NCBI GenBank assembly: GCA_964547415.1 | Contig: CAZJNX010000132.1 | Location: 1-13,785 of the forward strand | Length of the DNA stretch: 13,785 nt | Reading direction: 5' to 3' | DNA from: CAZJNX01 sp964547415 | GTDB taxonomy: Bacteria; Pseudomonadota; Alphaproteobacteria; Rhizobiales; Amorphaceae | Part shown: one piece after another, positions 6,345 to 13,509 of the stretch | How positions within the stretch are numbered: the stretch's first letter is position 1 | How the letters are laid out: each line of letters starts with the position of its first letter | Program-made: the position numbers and the translations under genes | The notes under the pieces: model-generated | Told to the model about the DNA's origin: nothing | Databases searched by the model: none | What the model saw: only the letters and a program-made list of their open reading frames with translations

Positions 6345-6839
6345 TCAGGGGCGGGACAGGCGGTCGAGGGCGCCTTGGAGGATGTAGGCGGCGGCGGCGC
6401 TGTCGACGAGTTCGGCGCGGCGGGCGCGCGAGGTGTCGGCGGCGATGAGGGCGCGCTCCACCGCCGCCGTCGACAGGCGCTCGTCCCAAAGCGCCAGCGG
6501 GCGCGGGTCGAGGGCGGCGAGGTTGCGCGCGAAGGCGCGGGTGGACTGGGCGCGCGGCCCCTCCGTGCCGTCCATGTTCACCGGAAGGCCGAGCACGTAG
6601 CCCGCGACGCGGTAGCGCGCGGCGAGCACCATCAGCCGCTCCGCGTCCTTGCCGAACTTCGTGCGCCTGATGGTCTGGAGCGGCGTCGCCACCCGCCAGG
6701 CGTCGTCCGACACCGCGACGCCGATGGTCTTCGTGCCGAGGTCGAGGCCGAACAGGGCCCCGCGGGCGGGCAGCGCGGCGGCGAGGTCCGGGACGGCGAG
6801 GGGGGGCGCGGGGCGCGGCGCGTCGGCCGGCGCGGTCAT
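6345..6839 (-). CDS. ruvX: RuvX/YqgF family Holliday-junction resolvase-like nuclease
   Basis: Cytoplasmic RNase H-fold protein of 164 residues, normal length. Family studies link it to pre-16S rRNA 5'-end processing and to Holliday-junction resolution. Motifs in order: FGLDLGTKTIGVAVSD (30-45) with the first acidic residue D33; GYVLGLPVNMDGTEGPRAQ (80-98); LWDERLST (117-124) with D119 and E120; and DSAAAAYIL (146-154) with D146. All conserved acidic positions are present, so the enzyme looks intact. The first about 27 residues are an Ala/Pro-rich extension ahead of the first strand; no better internal start is visible. It is divergent from the UPF0173 hydrolase gene across 90 bases. Expression is probably constitutive. 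Confidence 0.95.
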   Translation of the reverse strand: MTAPADAPRPAPPLAVPDLAAALPARGALFGLDLGTKTIGVAVSDDAWRVATPLQTIRRTKFGKDAERLMVLAARYRVAGYVLGLPVNMDGTEGPRAQSTRAFARNLAALDPRPLALWDERLSTAAVERALIAADTSRARRAELVDSAAAAYILQGALDRLSRP

Positions 6840-6929
6840 GGCTGCCGCCGCCCTTTCGCGGCCGGCCCGATCGGGTATGGTCCGCCCGCCCGGACGTGCC
6901 GCCGGGCGAGAGCGCGAAAGAGGCAAGCC
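6840..6929. promoter_or_regulatory. Divergent promoter region between ruvX and UPF0173 hydrolase
   Basis: On the plus strand TATGGT (6876-6881) is a fair -10, with CTTTCG 17 bases upstream as a weak -35. A CGCCCGG-N8-CCGGGCG inverted repeat (6887-6908) would form a hairpin in the leader just ahead of the AAAGAGG ribosome-binding site (6917-6923) of the hydrolase. The ruvX promoter on the other strand is not obvious. Confidence 0.3.
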
Positions 6930-7628
6930 ATGGACATCACCTTCCTCGGCCACGCGGCCTTCCGCGTCGCCTTCGGCGACACCGTCATCCTGATCGACCC
7001 GTTCCTCACCGGCAACCCGAAGTTCTCCGGCGCCATCGAGGACGCCATCGCCGGCTGCACCCACGTGGTGCTCACCCACGGCCACGACGACCACGTGGGC
7101 GACACCGCCACCATCGCCAAGAGCACCGGCGCCATGGTGGTCGCCAACTACGAGATCTGCATGTGGCTCGCCGACCACGGGGTGGAGAAGATCAACCCCG
7201 GCAACCACGGCGGCACCGTCGACTGCGGGGGCTTCACGGTCACTTTCGTGAACGCGCTCCACTCCTCCGGCACGAAGCGGGACGGGGACAGCGTCTATCT
7301 CGGCAACCCGCTCGGCGTCATCGTCAAGGCGCCCGGCGAGAAGACGCTCTACCACATGGGCGACACCGACATCTTCGGCGACATGGCCCTCATCGACGAG
7401 CTCTACGCGCCGAAGATCGGCATCGTGCCGATCGGCGACCGCTTCACCATGGGCGGGCGGACGGCGGCGCTCGCCTGCAAGCGCTTCTTCTCCTTCGACA
7501 CGGTGATCCCGTGCCACTTCGGCACCTTCCCGATCATCGACCAGACGGCCGACACCTTCCTCGCCGAGATGGGCGAGGACGCCGCGAAGGTGAAGGTGCT
7601 CGAGCCCATGGAGAAGGTCTCGCTCTAG
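6930..7628 (+). CDS. UPF0173 metal-dependent hydrolase (metallo-beta-lactamase fold)
   Basis: Predicted cytoplasmic metallohydrolase of 232 residues, full length for UPF0173 (YtkL-like). The metal-binding motif THGHDDHVGD is at 49-58 (H50, H52, D54, H55). Further candidate ligands are H111 in ALHSSGT, D145 in YHMGDTDIFG and H196 in PCHFGTF. The start ATG has AGAGG about 7 bases upstream. The natural substrate of this family is not established. It is encoded next to ruvX; this pairing is common in Hyphomicrobiales as far as I recall. Its TAG stop shares bases with the stop of the convergent deacetylase-like gene, so there is no intergenic space. All key residues are present. Confidence 0.93.
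   Translation: MDITFLGHAAFRVAFGDTVILIDPFLTGNPKFSGAIEDAIAGCTHVVLTHGHDDHVGDTATIAKSTGAMVVANYEICMWLADHGVEKINPGNHGGTVDCGGFTVTFVNALHSSGTKRDGDSVYLGNPLGVIVKAPGEKTLYHMGDTDIFGDMALIDELYAPKIGIVPIGDRFTMGGRTAALACKRFFSFDTVIPCHFGTFPIIDQTADTFLAEMGEDAAKVKVLEPMEKVSL
7625..7628. other. CTAG tetramer that encodes both convergent stop codons
   Basis: The plus-strand hydrolase ends with TAG at 7626-7628 and the minus-strand deacetylase-like gene ends with TAG read from 7627-7625. The palindrome CTAG thus serves both, and no terminator can lie between the genes. Confidence 0.9.
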
Positions 7629-8371
7629 AGGCCGAACAGGGCGGCGGGGGCCGGCCAGCGGGCTGCCCGGTGCCCCGCCGCCACCGCGAGGAAGGCGGCG
7701 AGGAAGGCCCATGTCTCGCCGTCCATGGCGAGGTGGTGGGTGAGGAGGCCCACGGGGCCCGCCTCGCCGCCGCCGGCGGCGAGGGCCGCCGCCACCGGCG
7801 CCACGGCGGCCTCAGCGCCCGCAAAGCCCCGCCCGCCCCGCCAGTCCACCGGGTCGAGGTGGGTGTCGACCCGTCCGGGGACGCCGCGGGTACCGTGGAG
7901 GGACACGGCGGCAAGGCCGATGCCGGCCGCGCCGGACAAGACCGCCGGCGCCGCCCGGTTCCAGGGCGGCACGAGCACCGGCAGGAAGCGGGGCCCGAAG
8001 GCAGCGGCAAGGCGCGCTCGCCCCGCCGCGAGCTCGGCGAGGACGGCCGCCGCCGGCCGGGCGGGCCCGAGCTCCATCGCCTTGCCGGACGACGGCTCGT
8101 GGTTCGCGTGGGACCAGCCGTGCTCGAGGACGACGACCCCGTCCTCGCCCGCGAGGCGCGCCGGCAGGGACGGGTCGAGGGCGGCCGGGATCACGGCCAC
8201 CGCGAGGGGGAGGGACGCGCGGGCGCGCAGAGCGAGGAGGCGGTCGAGATCGGCCGTCGCGGCGGTCGCGTCGTCGTCCCGCCACCAGAAGGAGAGGGTG
8301 CGTCCGGCCGCGGCCGCCTCGTCGAGGAGGGCGCGGATGCGCGCGGCGGCGGCCTCGGCCTCAGCGCCCAC
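7625..8371 (-). CDS. Polysaccharide deacetylase-like protein
   Basis: Small TIM-barrel-like protein of 248 residues in the glycoside hydrolase/deacetylase superfamily. SFWWRDDDA (27-35) supplies the aspartates at the first strand, and EHGWSHANH (83-91) supplies the histidine pair that would bind metal with them. VPPWNR (134-139) and DTHLDPVDWRGGRGF follow, and GLLTHHLAMD (208-217) is near the C-terminus. These match a family annotated as polysaccharide deacetylase, but the NodB motifs are divergent, so metal-dependent N- or O-deacetylation of a sugar is only inferred. No signal peptide is seen, so it probably acts in the cytoplasm on a glycan precursor. The GTG start has GGAGG 6 bases upstream and overlaps the preceding glycosyltransferase gene by 11 bases. 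Last gene of the glycan operon. Confidence 0.8.
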   Translation of the reverse strand: MGAEAEAAAARIRALLDEAAAAGRTLSFWWRDDDATAATADLDRLLALRARASLPLAVAVIPAALDPSLPARLAGEDGVVVLEHGWSHANHEPSSGKAMELGPARPAAAVLAELAAGRARLAAAFGPRFLPVLVPPWNRAAPAVLSGAAGIGLAAVSLHGTRGVPGRVDTHLDPVDWRGGRGFAGAEAAVAPVAAALAAGGGEAGPVGLLTHHLAMDGETWAFLAAFLAVAAGHRAARWPAPAALFGL

Positions 8372-9503
8372 GGGCGGCCTCCACGAGGGTGTTCGCGGAC
8401 CGTGCCGCCCCGTCCGTCGCCACCGCGAGGGTCCGGGGCGGCAGGTCGAGGGCGGCCTCGGCGGTGGCGGCGAGGCGGGCGGGGGAGAGGTCGTCCTGGT
8501 CGAGGACGGTGGCCGCGCCCCGCGCCGCCAGCACCGCCGCGCGCTGGCGCTGCTCGGTCTCCTTCGCTTCCGAAAAGGGGACCAGGACGGCGGGGCAGCC
8601 GGCAGCCAGAACGTCGAGGACCGTGTTGTAGCCGGCCTGGCTGACGGACAGGCGCGCCCGCTTTAGGAGCCCCTGGAAGTCCGCCCGCGCGGCTTCCACG
8701 ACGATCCCGTCCCCCGCCGCCGCCGCAAGCCGCGCGCGCACCGCCTCCCCGTGGCCGCCGCCGACGAGGAGGCGCCAGCGCGCCGCGGCGAGGCGCGGCG
8801 AGAGGGCCCGCGCCGCCATCGCCGTCTCGAAGAGGGCAAGGCCCACGGCCCCGCCCCCCGCCGAGACGATCACCTCGCCCTCGCCGTCGCCGGGCGGCGG
8901 CGCGGGTCCGGAGGGGGCGTGGACGAAGCCGGTGTGGTGGACGAGGCGGGCGATCTCGCCCGCGAAGGGGAAGCTGTCGGAAAGGCGGATCAGCGCCGGG
9001 TCGGCATGGACGAGCACCCGGTCGTACCAGCGGATCGCAAGGTCCGCCATCGCCCGCTCCTTCGACGGGTCGTCCCTGGCGACGAGGATGTCCCTGACCG
9101 AGGACGCGACGACCGGCGGGCGCGCCGCCTCCCGCGCGGCGGCGAGGAGGGGGACGATCTCGGCGGCGAAGGGGCGGCGGCCGAAGGGGAAGGTCTCGGT
9201 GAGGAGGATGTCGGGCCGCACCGCCTCGAGAAGGTCGAGGAGGATGGCGCGGCGGCGGGCGAACGTCTCCTCCGTCACGGGCGCCCCGGTGTCGTCCACG
9301 AGGGTGCGGAAGGTGGCGTCCGTCGCGGCCACCGGCGGCAGGGCCACCACGTCGAGGCCGGCGAGGTCCGCCGTGGCGGGCGGGCGGTTGCCGGTCGCGA
9401 GGGTGACGGCGGCGCCGCGGGCGGCGAGCGCCTGCCCGATCCGGGCGGCGCGCACCAGGTGCCCCGTGCCGAGGAGGTGCTGGACGTGGACGAGGGCCTT
9501 CAC
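8361..9503 (-). CDS. MurG-like glycosyltransferase (GT28/GT-B type), second copy
   Basis: GT-B glycosyltransferase of 380 residues. The N-terminus MKALVHVQHLLGTGHLVRAA has the glycine-rich G-x-G-H acceptor-side loop. The C-terminal domain has VIVSAGGGAVG (211-221), LLVGGG (245-250) and SVSQAGYNTVLDVLAAGCPAVLVPF (286-310), the nucleotide-sugar binding region typical of MurG/UGT-like enzymes. It is paralogous to the gene at 11975-13186: both share the G-x-GH loop, a PDI/PDV segment, RWYDRVLV/RWYDEILV and the GYNT motif. The GTG start overlaps the stop of the GT4 gene as GTGA (9500-9503), so translation is coupled. It probably adds a sugar from a UDP-sugar to a membrane-linked acceptor on the cytoplasmic face; donor and acceptor are unknown. 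Confidence 0.88.
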   Translation of the reverse strand: MKALVHVQHLLGTGHLVRAARIGQALAARGAAVTLATGNRPPATADLAGLDVVALPPVAATDATFRTLVDDTGAPVTEETFARRRAILLDLLEAVRPDILLTETFPFGRRPFAAEIVPLLAAAREAARPPVVASSVRDILVARDDPSKERAMADLAIRWYDRVLVHADPALIRLSDSFPFAGEIARLVHHTGFVHAPSGPAPPPGDGEGEVIVSAGGGAVGLALFETAMAARALSPRLAAARWRLLVGGGHGEAVRARLAAAAGDGIVVEAARADFQGLLKRARLSVSQAGYNTVLDVLAAGCPAVLVPFSEAKETEQRQRAAVLAARGAATVLDQDDLSPARLAATAEAALDLPPRTLAVATDGAARSANTLVEAARGR

Positions 9504-10615
9504 GGCGCAGGCCGGCCCCTTGCGGCGACGATCCCGGTCAGCAGGTCGTCGAGCCAGCGGGCGGCGGCGCCGATGTCGTGGCGGCGGGCGACGTGCTCTC
9601 GCGCGGCGGCCCCCATGGCGGCCCGCCGCGCCTGGTCGTGGATCAGGCTCGCCATGGCGGCGGAGAAGCCGAGGGTGTCGCCAGAGGGCGGCAGCAGCCC
9701 CGTGACGCCTTCCGCGACGATGTCCGGCACGCCCCGCGCGTCCGAGCCGACGACGGGCAGGCCCGCCGCCTGGGCCTCGAGGAAGACGATCCCCCAGGGC
9801 TCGTCGATCGCGGGCCAGACGAACAGGTCGTGGCCGGCGTAGACGGCCGCCATCTCCTCGTGGGGCACGTTGCCGAGGAAGGTGGTGGGCGTGCCGCGGA
9901 ACATCGCCTCCACGGTGCGCCGTTCCGGGCCGTCGCCGGCGACGGCGAGGGTGAGGTCGGCCGTCTCGAGGAGGCGGCGGAAGGCGTCGGCGAGAACGCG
10001 GAAGGAATCGGCCTTGCGGCCCGGGCGCATCATCGCCGCCGACAGGAGGGCGAGGGGCCCGTCCTCCGCCCGCTCCGCGCGGGGCGTTCCGCGGAAGGCG
10101 GCGGCGTCGATGAAGGGGGGCATCAGGTAGACCTTCTCGGCCGGAAGCGCTTCCTCCAGGCCCTTGAGGTCGTGGCGGCTGACGGCGACGACCGCGTCGG
10201 CGGCGCGAAGGGCCCGCTCGGCCCGCTCGAAATGGGGGCGCCAGGCGTCGCGGGCGCGGCGGGCGGCGCGGCTCGCCTCGATGGCGACGTAGGGGATCGA
10301 AAGGTCCGCCGTCACCTGGGGGCCCACGAGATCCGGTGCCTTGTGGTAGAGGTGGTAGGTGAGCCACAGGTCCGGCCGGGTCCCCGCGTCTCGCCAGCCC
10401 GCGGCGATGCGGGTGCCCTCGGCCTGGGCCTCCCGCTCGAGGGCGGCAAGACCCGCCGGGTCGGGCGTGCGGCACCAGGTGCCGAGGCGCGAGACGAGCT
10501 CGACCGTGTGGCCGGCCCGCTCCAGCGCGGCGGCGAGGAGGCGCGCCATCGCCCGGTCGCCGGACGGCACGGCGTGGTCCGGCGGCTTCATGGGGCTGTA
10601 GAAGGCGATCCTCAT
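9500..10615 (-). CDS. GT4 family glycosyltransferase
   Basis: Retaining GT-B glycosyltransferase of 371 residues acting in the cytoplasm. The N-terminal domain opens MRIAFYSPMKPPDHAVPSGD, with the glycine-containing loop and a GDRAMARLLAAAL helix. AVVAVSRHDL (141-150) is the interdomain region. The C-terminal domain has LAVAGDGPERR (223-233), TFLGNVPHEEM and the E-x7-E motif E272-E280 in DEPWGIVFLE, followed by AAGLPVVGSDARGVPDIV. The start is set at the ATG of MRIAFYSP, because it begins the first strand and has GAGAGG about 8 bases upstream; an upstream in-frame ATG would add 28 unlikely Arg-rich residues. It follows the other GT4 gene after a 109-base gap and overlaps the next gene. The sugar donor is not predictable from sequence. 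Confidence 0.92.
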   Translation of the reverse strand: MRIAFYSPMKPPDHAVPSGDRAMARLLAAALERAGHTVELVSRLGTWCRTPDPAGLAALEREAQAEGTRIAAGWRDAGTRPDLWLTYHLYHKAPDLVGPQVTADLSIPYVAIEASRAARRARDAWRPHFERAERALRAADAVVAVSRHDLKGLEEALPAEKVYLMPPFIDAAAFRGTPRAERAEDGPLALLSAAMMRPGRKADSFRVLADAFRRLLETADLTLAVAGDGPERRTVEAMFRGTPTTFLGNVPHEEMAAVYAGHDLFVWPAIDEPWGIVFLEAQAAGLPVVGSDARGVPDIVAEGVTGLLPPSGDTLGFSAAMASLIHDQARRAAMGAAAREHVARRHDIGAAARWLDDLLTGIVAARGRPAP

Positions 10616-10724
10616 CCAGGCGGCCTCTCGTGGGCTGATGCGCCGGCGCGGCCCCCGGCGCATCGGCGCGTAAAGGGGCGCGTTCGCCGTCCGCGTCAAG
10701 GTCGGCGCCGGCCCGGGCGGTCGG
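10616..10724 (-). promoter_or_regulatory. Intra-cluster gap with hairpin and possible promoter
   Basis: This is the only sizeable gap inside the glycan gene run. Reading the minus strand, TTGACG (10699-10694) is followed 17 bases later by CCTTTA (10676-10671), a weak promoter candidate. A perfect 9-base inverted repeat GATGCGCCG-N10-CGGCGCATC (10637-10664) then lies in the leader, about 20 bases ahead of the GT4 start codon. This could start a second transcript or attenuate read-through. Confidence 0.35.
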
Positions 10725-11963
10725 TCAGGCCGCCGCCTCCCGGGCGGGCGTGGAAAAGCGCTCGATCAGCCGGTCGAGGCCCGGGTCGGGCGAGAAGCGG
10801 GCGCGGGCGGCGCGGGCGGCGGCCTCGCCCATGCGGCGGCGCAGCGCCCCGTCCGTCGCGAGGCGGGCGATGGCGTCCGCGAGCGCCTTGCGGTCCCGCG
10901 GCTCTACGAGGAGGCCGGTGACGCCGTCCTCCACGGCCTCGGGGATCGCCGACACGCGGGTCGCCACCACGGGCAGGCCCATGGCGGCCGCCTCCATGAG
11001 GACGTTGGGGAGCCCGTCCCGGTCGCCCGACCGGGCGATGCGGCTCGCGAGCACGAAGACGTCCGCCCGGCCGAGCGCCTCGATCACCCCGTCCCGGGGG
11101 AGGGCGCCGAGGAAGCGGACGCGCCCGCCGATCCCCGCCGCCTCGGCCCGCCGCTTCAGCCGCTCCACGAGGGCGCCGCCGCCCACGTGCTCGAAGGTGA
11201 AGTCGACCCGCCCGGACAGGCGGGAAAGGGCGGCGATCACGTCGTCGAGGCCCTTCTTCTCCACCGCCCGGCAGACCGACAGGACGCGCACCGGCCGCCC
11301 CCTTGCGGGCGCCCGCGCCGGCGGAGCCGGAAAGCGGGAGAGGTCGAGCCCGTGGTAGACGAGGTCGATGGCCTCGGGCCGGCGGGACAGGCCCCGCAGG
11401 TAGGCCGCGTTCACCGCGGTGCAGGTGGCGCCCCAGGCCGCGTCGTCGACCTTGACGGCGAGCTCGGCCTCCGGCGTCGTCCAGATGTCCTTGGCGTGGG
11501 CGGAGAAGGACCAGGGAAGGCCCGTCAGCTTCGCCGCATAGCGGGTGACGGAGGCGGGCGTGTGAAGGTAGTGGACGTGAAGGTGCCGCACGTCCGCGGG
11601 GAGTTCGGCCGCAAGCACGCACGCCTGGCCGAAGCGGCGGTGGCGGCTCGCGGAGCGGTCGGCGGCAAGGTCCGCCTCGTAGGCGGCGCGGGCGGCCGGG
11701 AAGCCGGCCATTCCTTCCGCGGCCCTGCGGGCGGCGGCCACCCGCGGCGGGTCGTCCTTGAGGTACTCCGGCAGGTACAGGACCTGTGCGGCGATCTCCC
11801 GGTGGAGGTCGTGGACGTGCCGGTCCGTCGGGCGGCGCAGGGAGACGATGAGGACCTCGAGGCCCCGCCGCTCGAGGCCGAGGATCTCCTGGGCGATGAA
11901 GGTCTCCGACAGGCGCGGATAACCCTTCACGACGACGGCGACGCGGCCTTGCGGCAGTCCCAT
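10725..11963 (-). CDS. GT4 family glycosyltransferase (WcaL-like exopolysaccharide type)
   Basis: Cytoplasmic GT-B enzyme of 412 residues. VVVKGYPRLSETFIAQEILG (10-29) and the HLHVHYLHTPAS / FSAHAKDIW segments (128-161) are characteristic of the colanic-acid-type GT4 group (WcaL-like). The C-terminal domain carries VLSVCRAVEKKGLDDVI (227-243), VRFLGALPRDGVIEAL and ADVFVLASR, then the donor-site motif in DRDGLPNVLMEAAAMGLPVV. The usual E-x7-E reads D316-x7-E324 here, a conservative change. The start ATG lies 11 bases after the upstream stop, with GGGG 6 bases before it. It ends with REAAA. It is cotranscribed with the MurG-like gene ahead of it. Its role in adding one sugar to an exported glycan is inferred from family and context; donor and linkage are unknown. 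Confidence 0.92.
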   Translation of the reverse strand: MGLPQGRVAVVVKGYPRLSETFIAQEILGLERRGLEVLIVSLRRPTDRHVHDLHREIAAQVLYLPEYLKDDPPRVAAARRAAEGMAGFPAARAAYEADLAADRSASRHRRFGQACVLAAELPADVRHLHVHYLHTPASVTRYAAKLTGLPWSFSAHAKDIWTTPEAELAVKVDDAAWGATCTAVNAAYLRGLSRRPEAIDLVYHGLDLSRFPAPPARAPARGRPVRVLSVCRAVEKKGLDDVIAALSRLSGRVDFTFEHVGGGALVERLKRRAEAAGIGGRVRFLGALPRDGVIEALGRADVFVLASRIARSGDRDGLPNVLMEAAAMGLPVVATRVSAIPEAVEDGVTGLLVEPRDRKALADAIARLATDGALRRRMGEAAARAARARFSPDPGLDRLIERFSTPAREAAA

Positions 11964-11974
11964 CCGCGGCCCCG

Positions 11975-13186
11975 TCAGCGGGCGTTGACGGCGTAGAGGA
12001 CGGGCCCGTCGCCCGCGAGGCGGGCGCGCACCCGTTCCTCCACCGTGTCGAGGCCGCCGAGGAGGCCGGTGAGGCCCGCGGCGGACGGCGGCGGCCGGTC
12101 GGGCAGGGTGGCGAGGGCCTCGGTCATGCGCTCGACGTCCGGGTAGGCGTCGATGGGCAGCGTCTTGACGAGGCCGGCCCGCTCCGCGCAGGCCGCGCGG
12201 ATCGCCTGCTCGCGGCGGGGCACCACGCGCGGGACGAGGAGGGTCGGCCGGTCGAACGACAGGATCTCGCAGAACGTGTTGTAGCCGCCCATGCCCACGA
12301 TCGCCGTCGCCTCCTTCATGAGGAACTCGATGGTGGGCGTGAAGCCGATCACGTGGACGTCGCGCAGGGCCTCCGCGCGGCGCTTGAAGTCGCCCTGGTG
12401 CTCCTGGGGCATGAACGGACCGAGGACGACGACGGCCGGGAACAGCGGCCGGTCGTGGGCCTCGTAGGCCTTCAGCACCCAGTCGACGAGCTCGATGCCG
12501 TCTCCCCCGCCGCCGGGGGTGACGAGGATGAACGGCTCGTCCGCGAACGGGTGGAGCGTGCCGCCCGTCTCCCGGCCCGGGAGCGCGCGCTTCAGGTAGC
12601 CGGTGAAGGTCACCTTCTGGTGGACGCGGGGGGAGAGGTCGATCCCGGCGAGGGGATGGTAGATCGACTCCCGCCCGTAGACGAGGATCTCGTCGTACCA
12701 CCGCTCGAGCGCGTCCGGCACGCCCTTGCGGTCCCACTCCTCCTCGAGGCTCGCCGGGTCGTCCATCACGTCGCGCAGGCCGAGGAGGAGGGGCGTCCCG
12801 CGCCGCGACAGGCGTTCCAGGGTGCCGCGCACCTCGCCGCGCAGGCCGAGCGGCTCCTTGTCGACGATGAACACGTCCGGGTCGAACACGTCCGCGGTGT
12901 GCTCGATGATCGAGGCGCGCATGGCGAGCATGTCCTCGATGTCGAGCGAGAGCGTGTGGGGACCGTAGTCGCCGTTGCGCAGCTTGATGACGCCGGGCAC
13001 CCGCACGTAGTCGACGCGGGCGCGGAACTCGAAGCTGCCGATGATCGGCGAGCCGGTGAGGATCAGCACGGAAAGGTCGGCGTGGCTGCCGACGAGGGCG
13101 TGGGCGATCGCGCGACAGCGGCGCAGGTGACCGAGGCCGAAGGAGTCGTGGCTGTAGATGAGGATCTTCGGCGGACGCCCGGTCAT
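11975..13186 (-). CDS. MurG-like predicted glycosyltransferase, first copy
   Basis: GT-B glycosyltransferase of 403 residues, probably first gene of the glycan operon. KILIYSHDSFGLGHLRRCRA (7-26) carries the G-L-GH loop of the MurG/UGT-like N-domain. DPDVFIVDKEPLGLRGE (102-118) and LGLRDVMDDP (136-145) follow, then RWYDEILVYGRE. The C-domain has FILVTPGGGGDG (219-230), VVVLGPF and TAIVGMGGYNTFCEILSFDRPTLLVPR (294-320), the nucleotide-sugar site. It shares these landmarks with the gene at 8361-9503 but keeps a longer central segment. The start at MTGRPPK has AAAGAG about 10 bases upstream; a nearby ATG at 13191 is out of frame. It is divergent from the ABC exporter gene. I place it with predicted glycosyltransferases of the COG4671 kind from memory; no substrate is known. 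Confidence 0.88.
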   Translation of the reverse strand: MTGRPPKILIYSHDSFGLGHLRRCRAIAHALVGSHADLSVLILTGSPIIGSFEFRARVDYVRVPGVIKLRNGDYGPHTLSLDIEDMLAMRASIIEHTADVFDPDVFIVDKEPLGLRGEVRGTLERLSRRGTPLLLGLRDVMDDPASLEEEWDRKGVPDALERWYDEILVYGRESIYHPLAGIDLSPRVHQKVTFTGYLKRALPGRETGGTLHPFADEPFILVTPGGGGDGIELVDWVLKAYEAHDRPLFPAVVVLGPFMPQEHQGDFKRRAEALRDVHVIGFTPTIEFLMKEATAIVGMGGYNTFCEILSFDRPTLLVPRVVPRREQAIRAACAERAGLVKTLPIDAYPDVERMTEALATLPDRPPPSAAGLTGLLGGLDTVEERVRARLAGDGPVLYAVNAR

Positions 13187-13509
13187 GGCATGGCGCTCTT
13201 TCGCGTCACGGTCGCGCGGCCGTCCCGGGCCCCTCGCGCACGCCGCGCCCGACCCGCCGCCGGCCCGGCAGAAGGGGGCGTGCCCGCCGGCCCGCCTGTC
13301 GATGGCGCGTTTGTGACACACCGCGGGAGCCGGCGAAAGCGCGCAGGCACGCGAGGGCCGATCAACCGGCGGGGATGATGCGCCGCCGCCACAGCCGGCC
13401 TCCGGCACGGCTTGCCAAGTTCGGCCGCATTCGGCACGGGCGGGGGCGCTGCGGGACTTGCGCGTGGCCGCGCGATCCCGCACACAGGATGCCCGGTCCG
13501 GTGCGGCGC
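13187..13509. promoter_or_regulatory. Divergent intergenic region between glycosyltransferase operon and ABC exporter
   Basis: No gene is supported in these 323 bases. They should hold both promoters, but no clear -35/-10 pair is visible. Small structures seen: an 11-base direct repeat CCGCCGGCCCG at 13257-13267 and 13284-13294; two overlapping GCC-N6-GGC dyads 10 bases apart (13414-13425 and 13424-13435); two CGGCACGG copies (13403-13410, 13432-13439). All are modest for such G+C-rich DNA. Confidence 0.4.

Noticed and set aside
8361..10475. Apparent 704-residue protein joining an Arg-rich N-terminus to the MurG-like transferase
   Set aside because: The first about 320 residues are an out-of-frame reading of the GT4 gene. 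The MurG-like domain starts cleanly at the GTG at 9503, with a GTGA overlap.
10725..12737. Apparent 670-residue fusion ahead of the WcaL-like GT4 enzyme
   Set aside because: The extra N-terminus is an out-of-frame reading of the upstream MurG-like gene. The true start at 11963 begins the conserved first strand.
13312..13320. TGTGACACA as a CRP/FNR-type site
   Set aside because: Only 4-base arms with a 1-base centre; it lacks the TGTGA-N6-TCACA or TTGAT-N4-ATCAA spacing.
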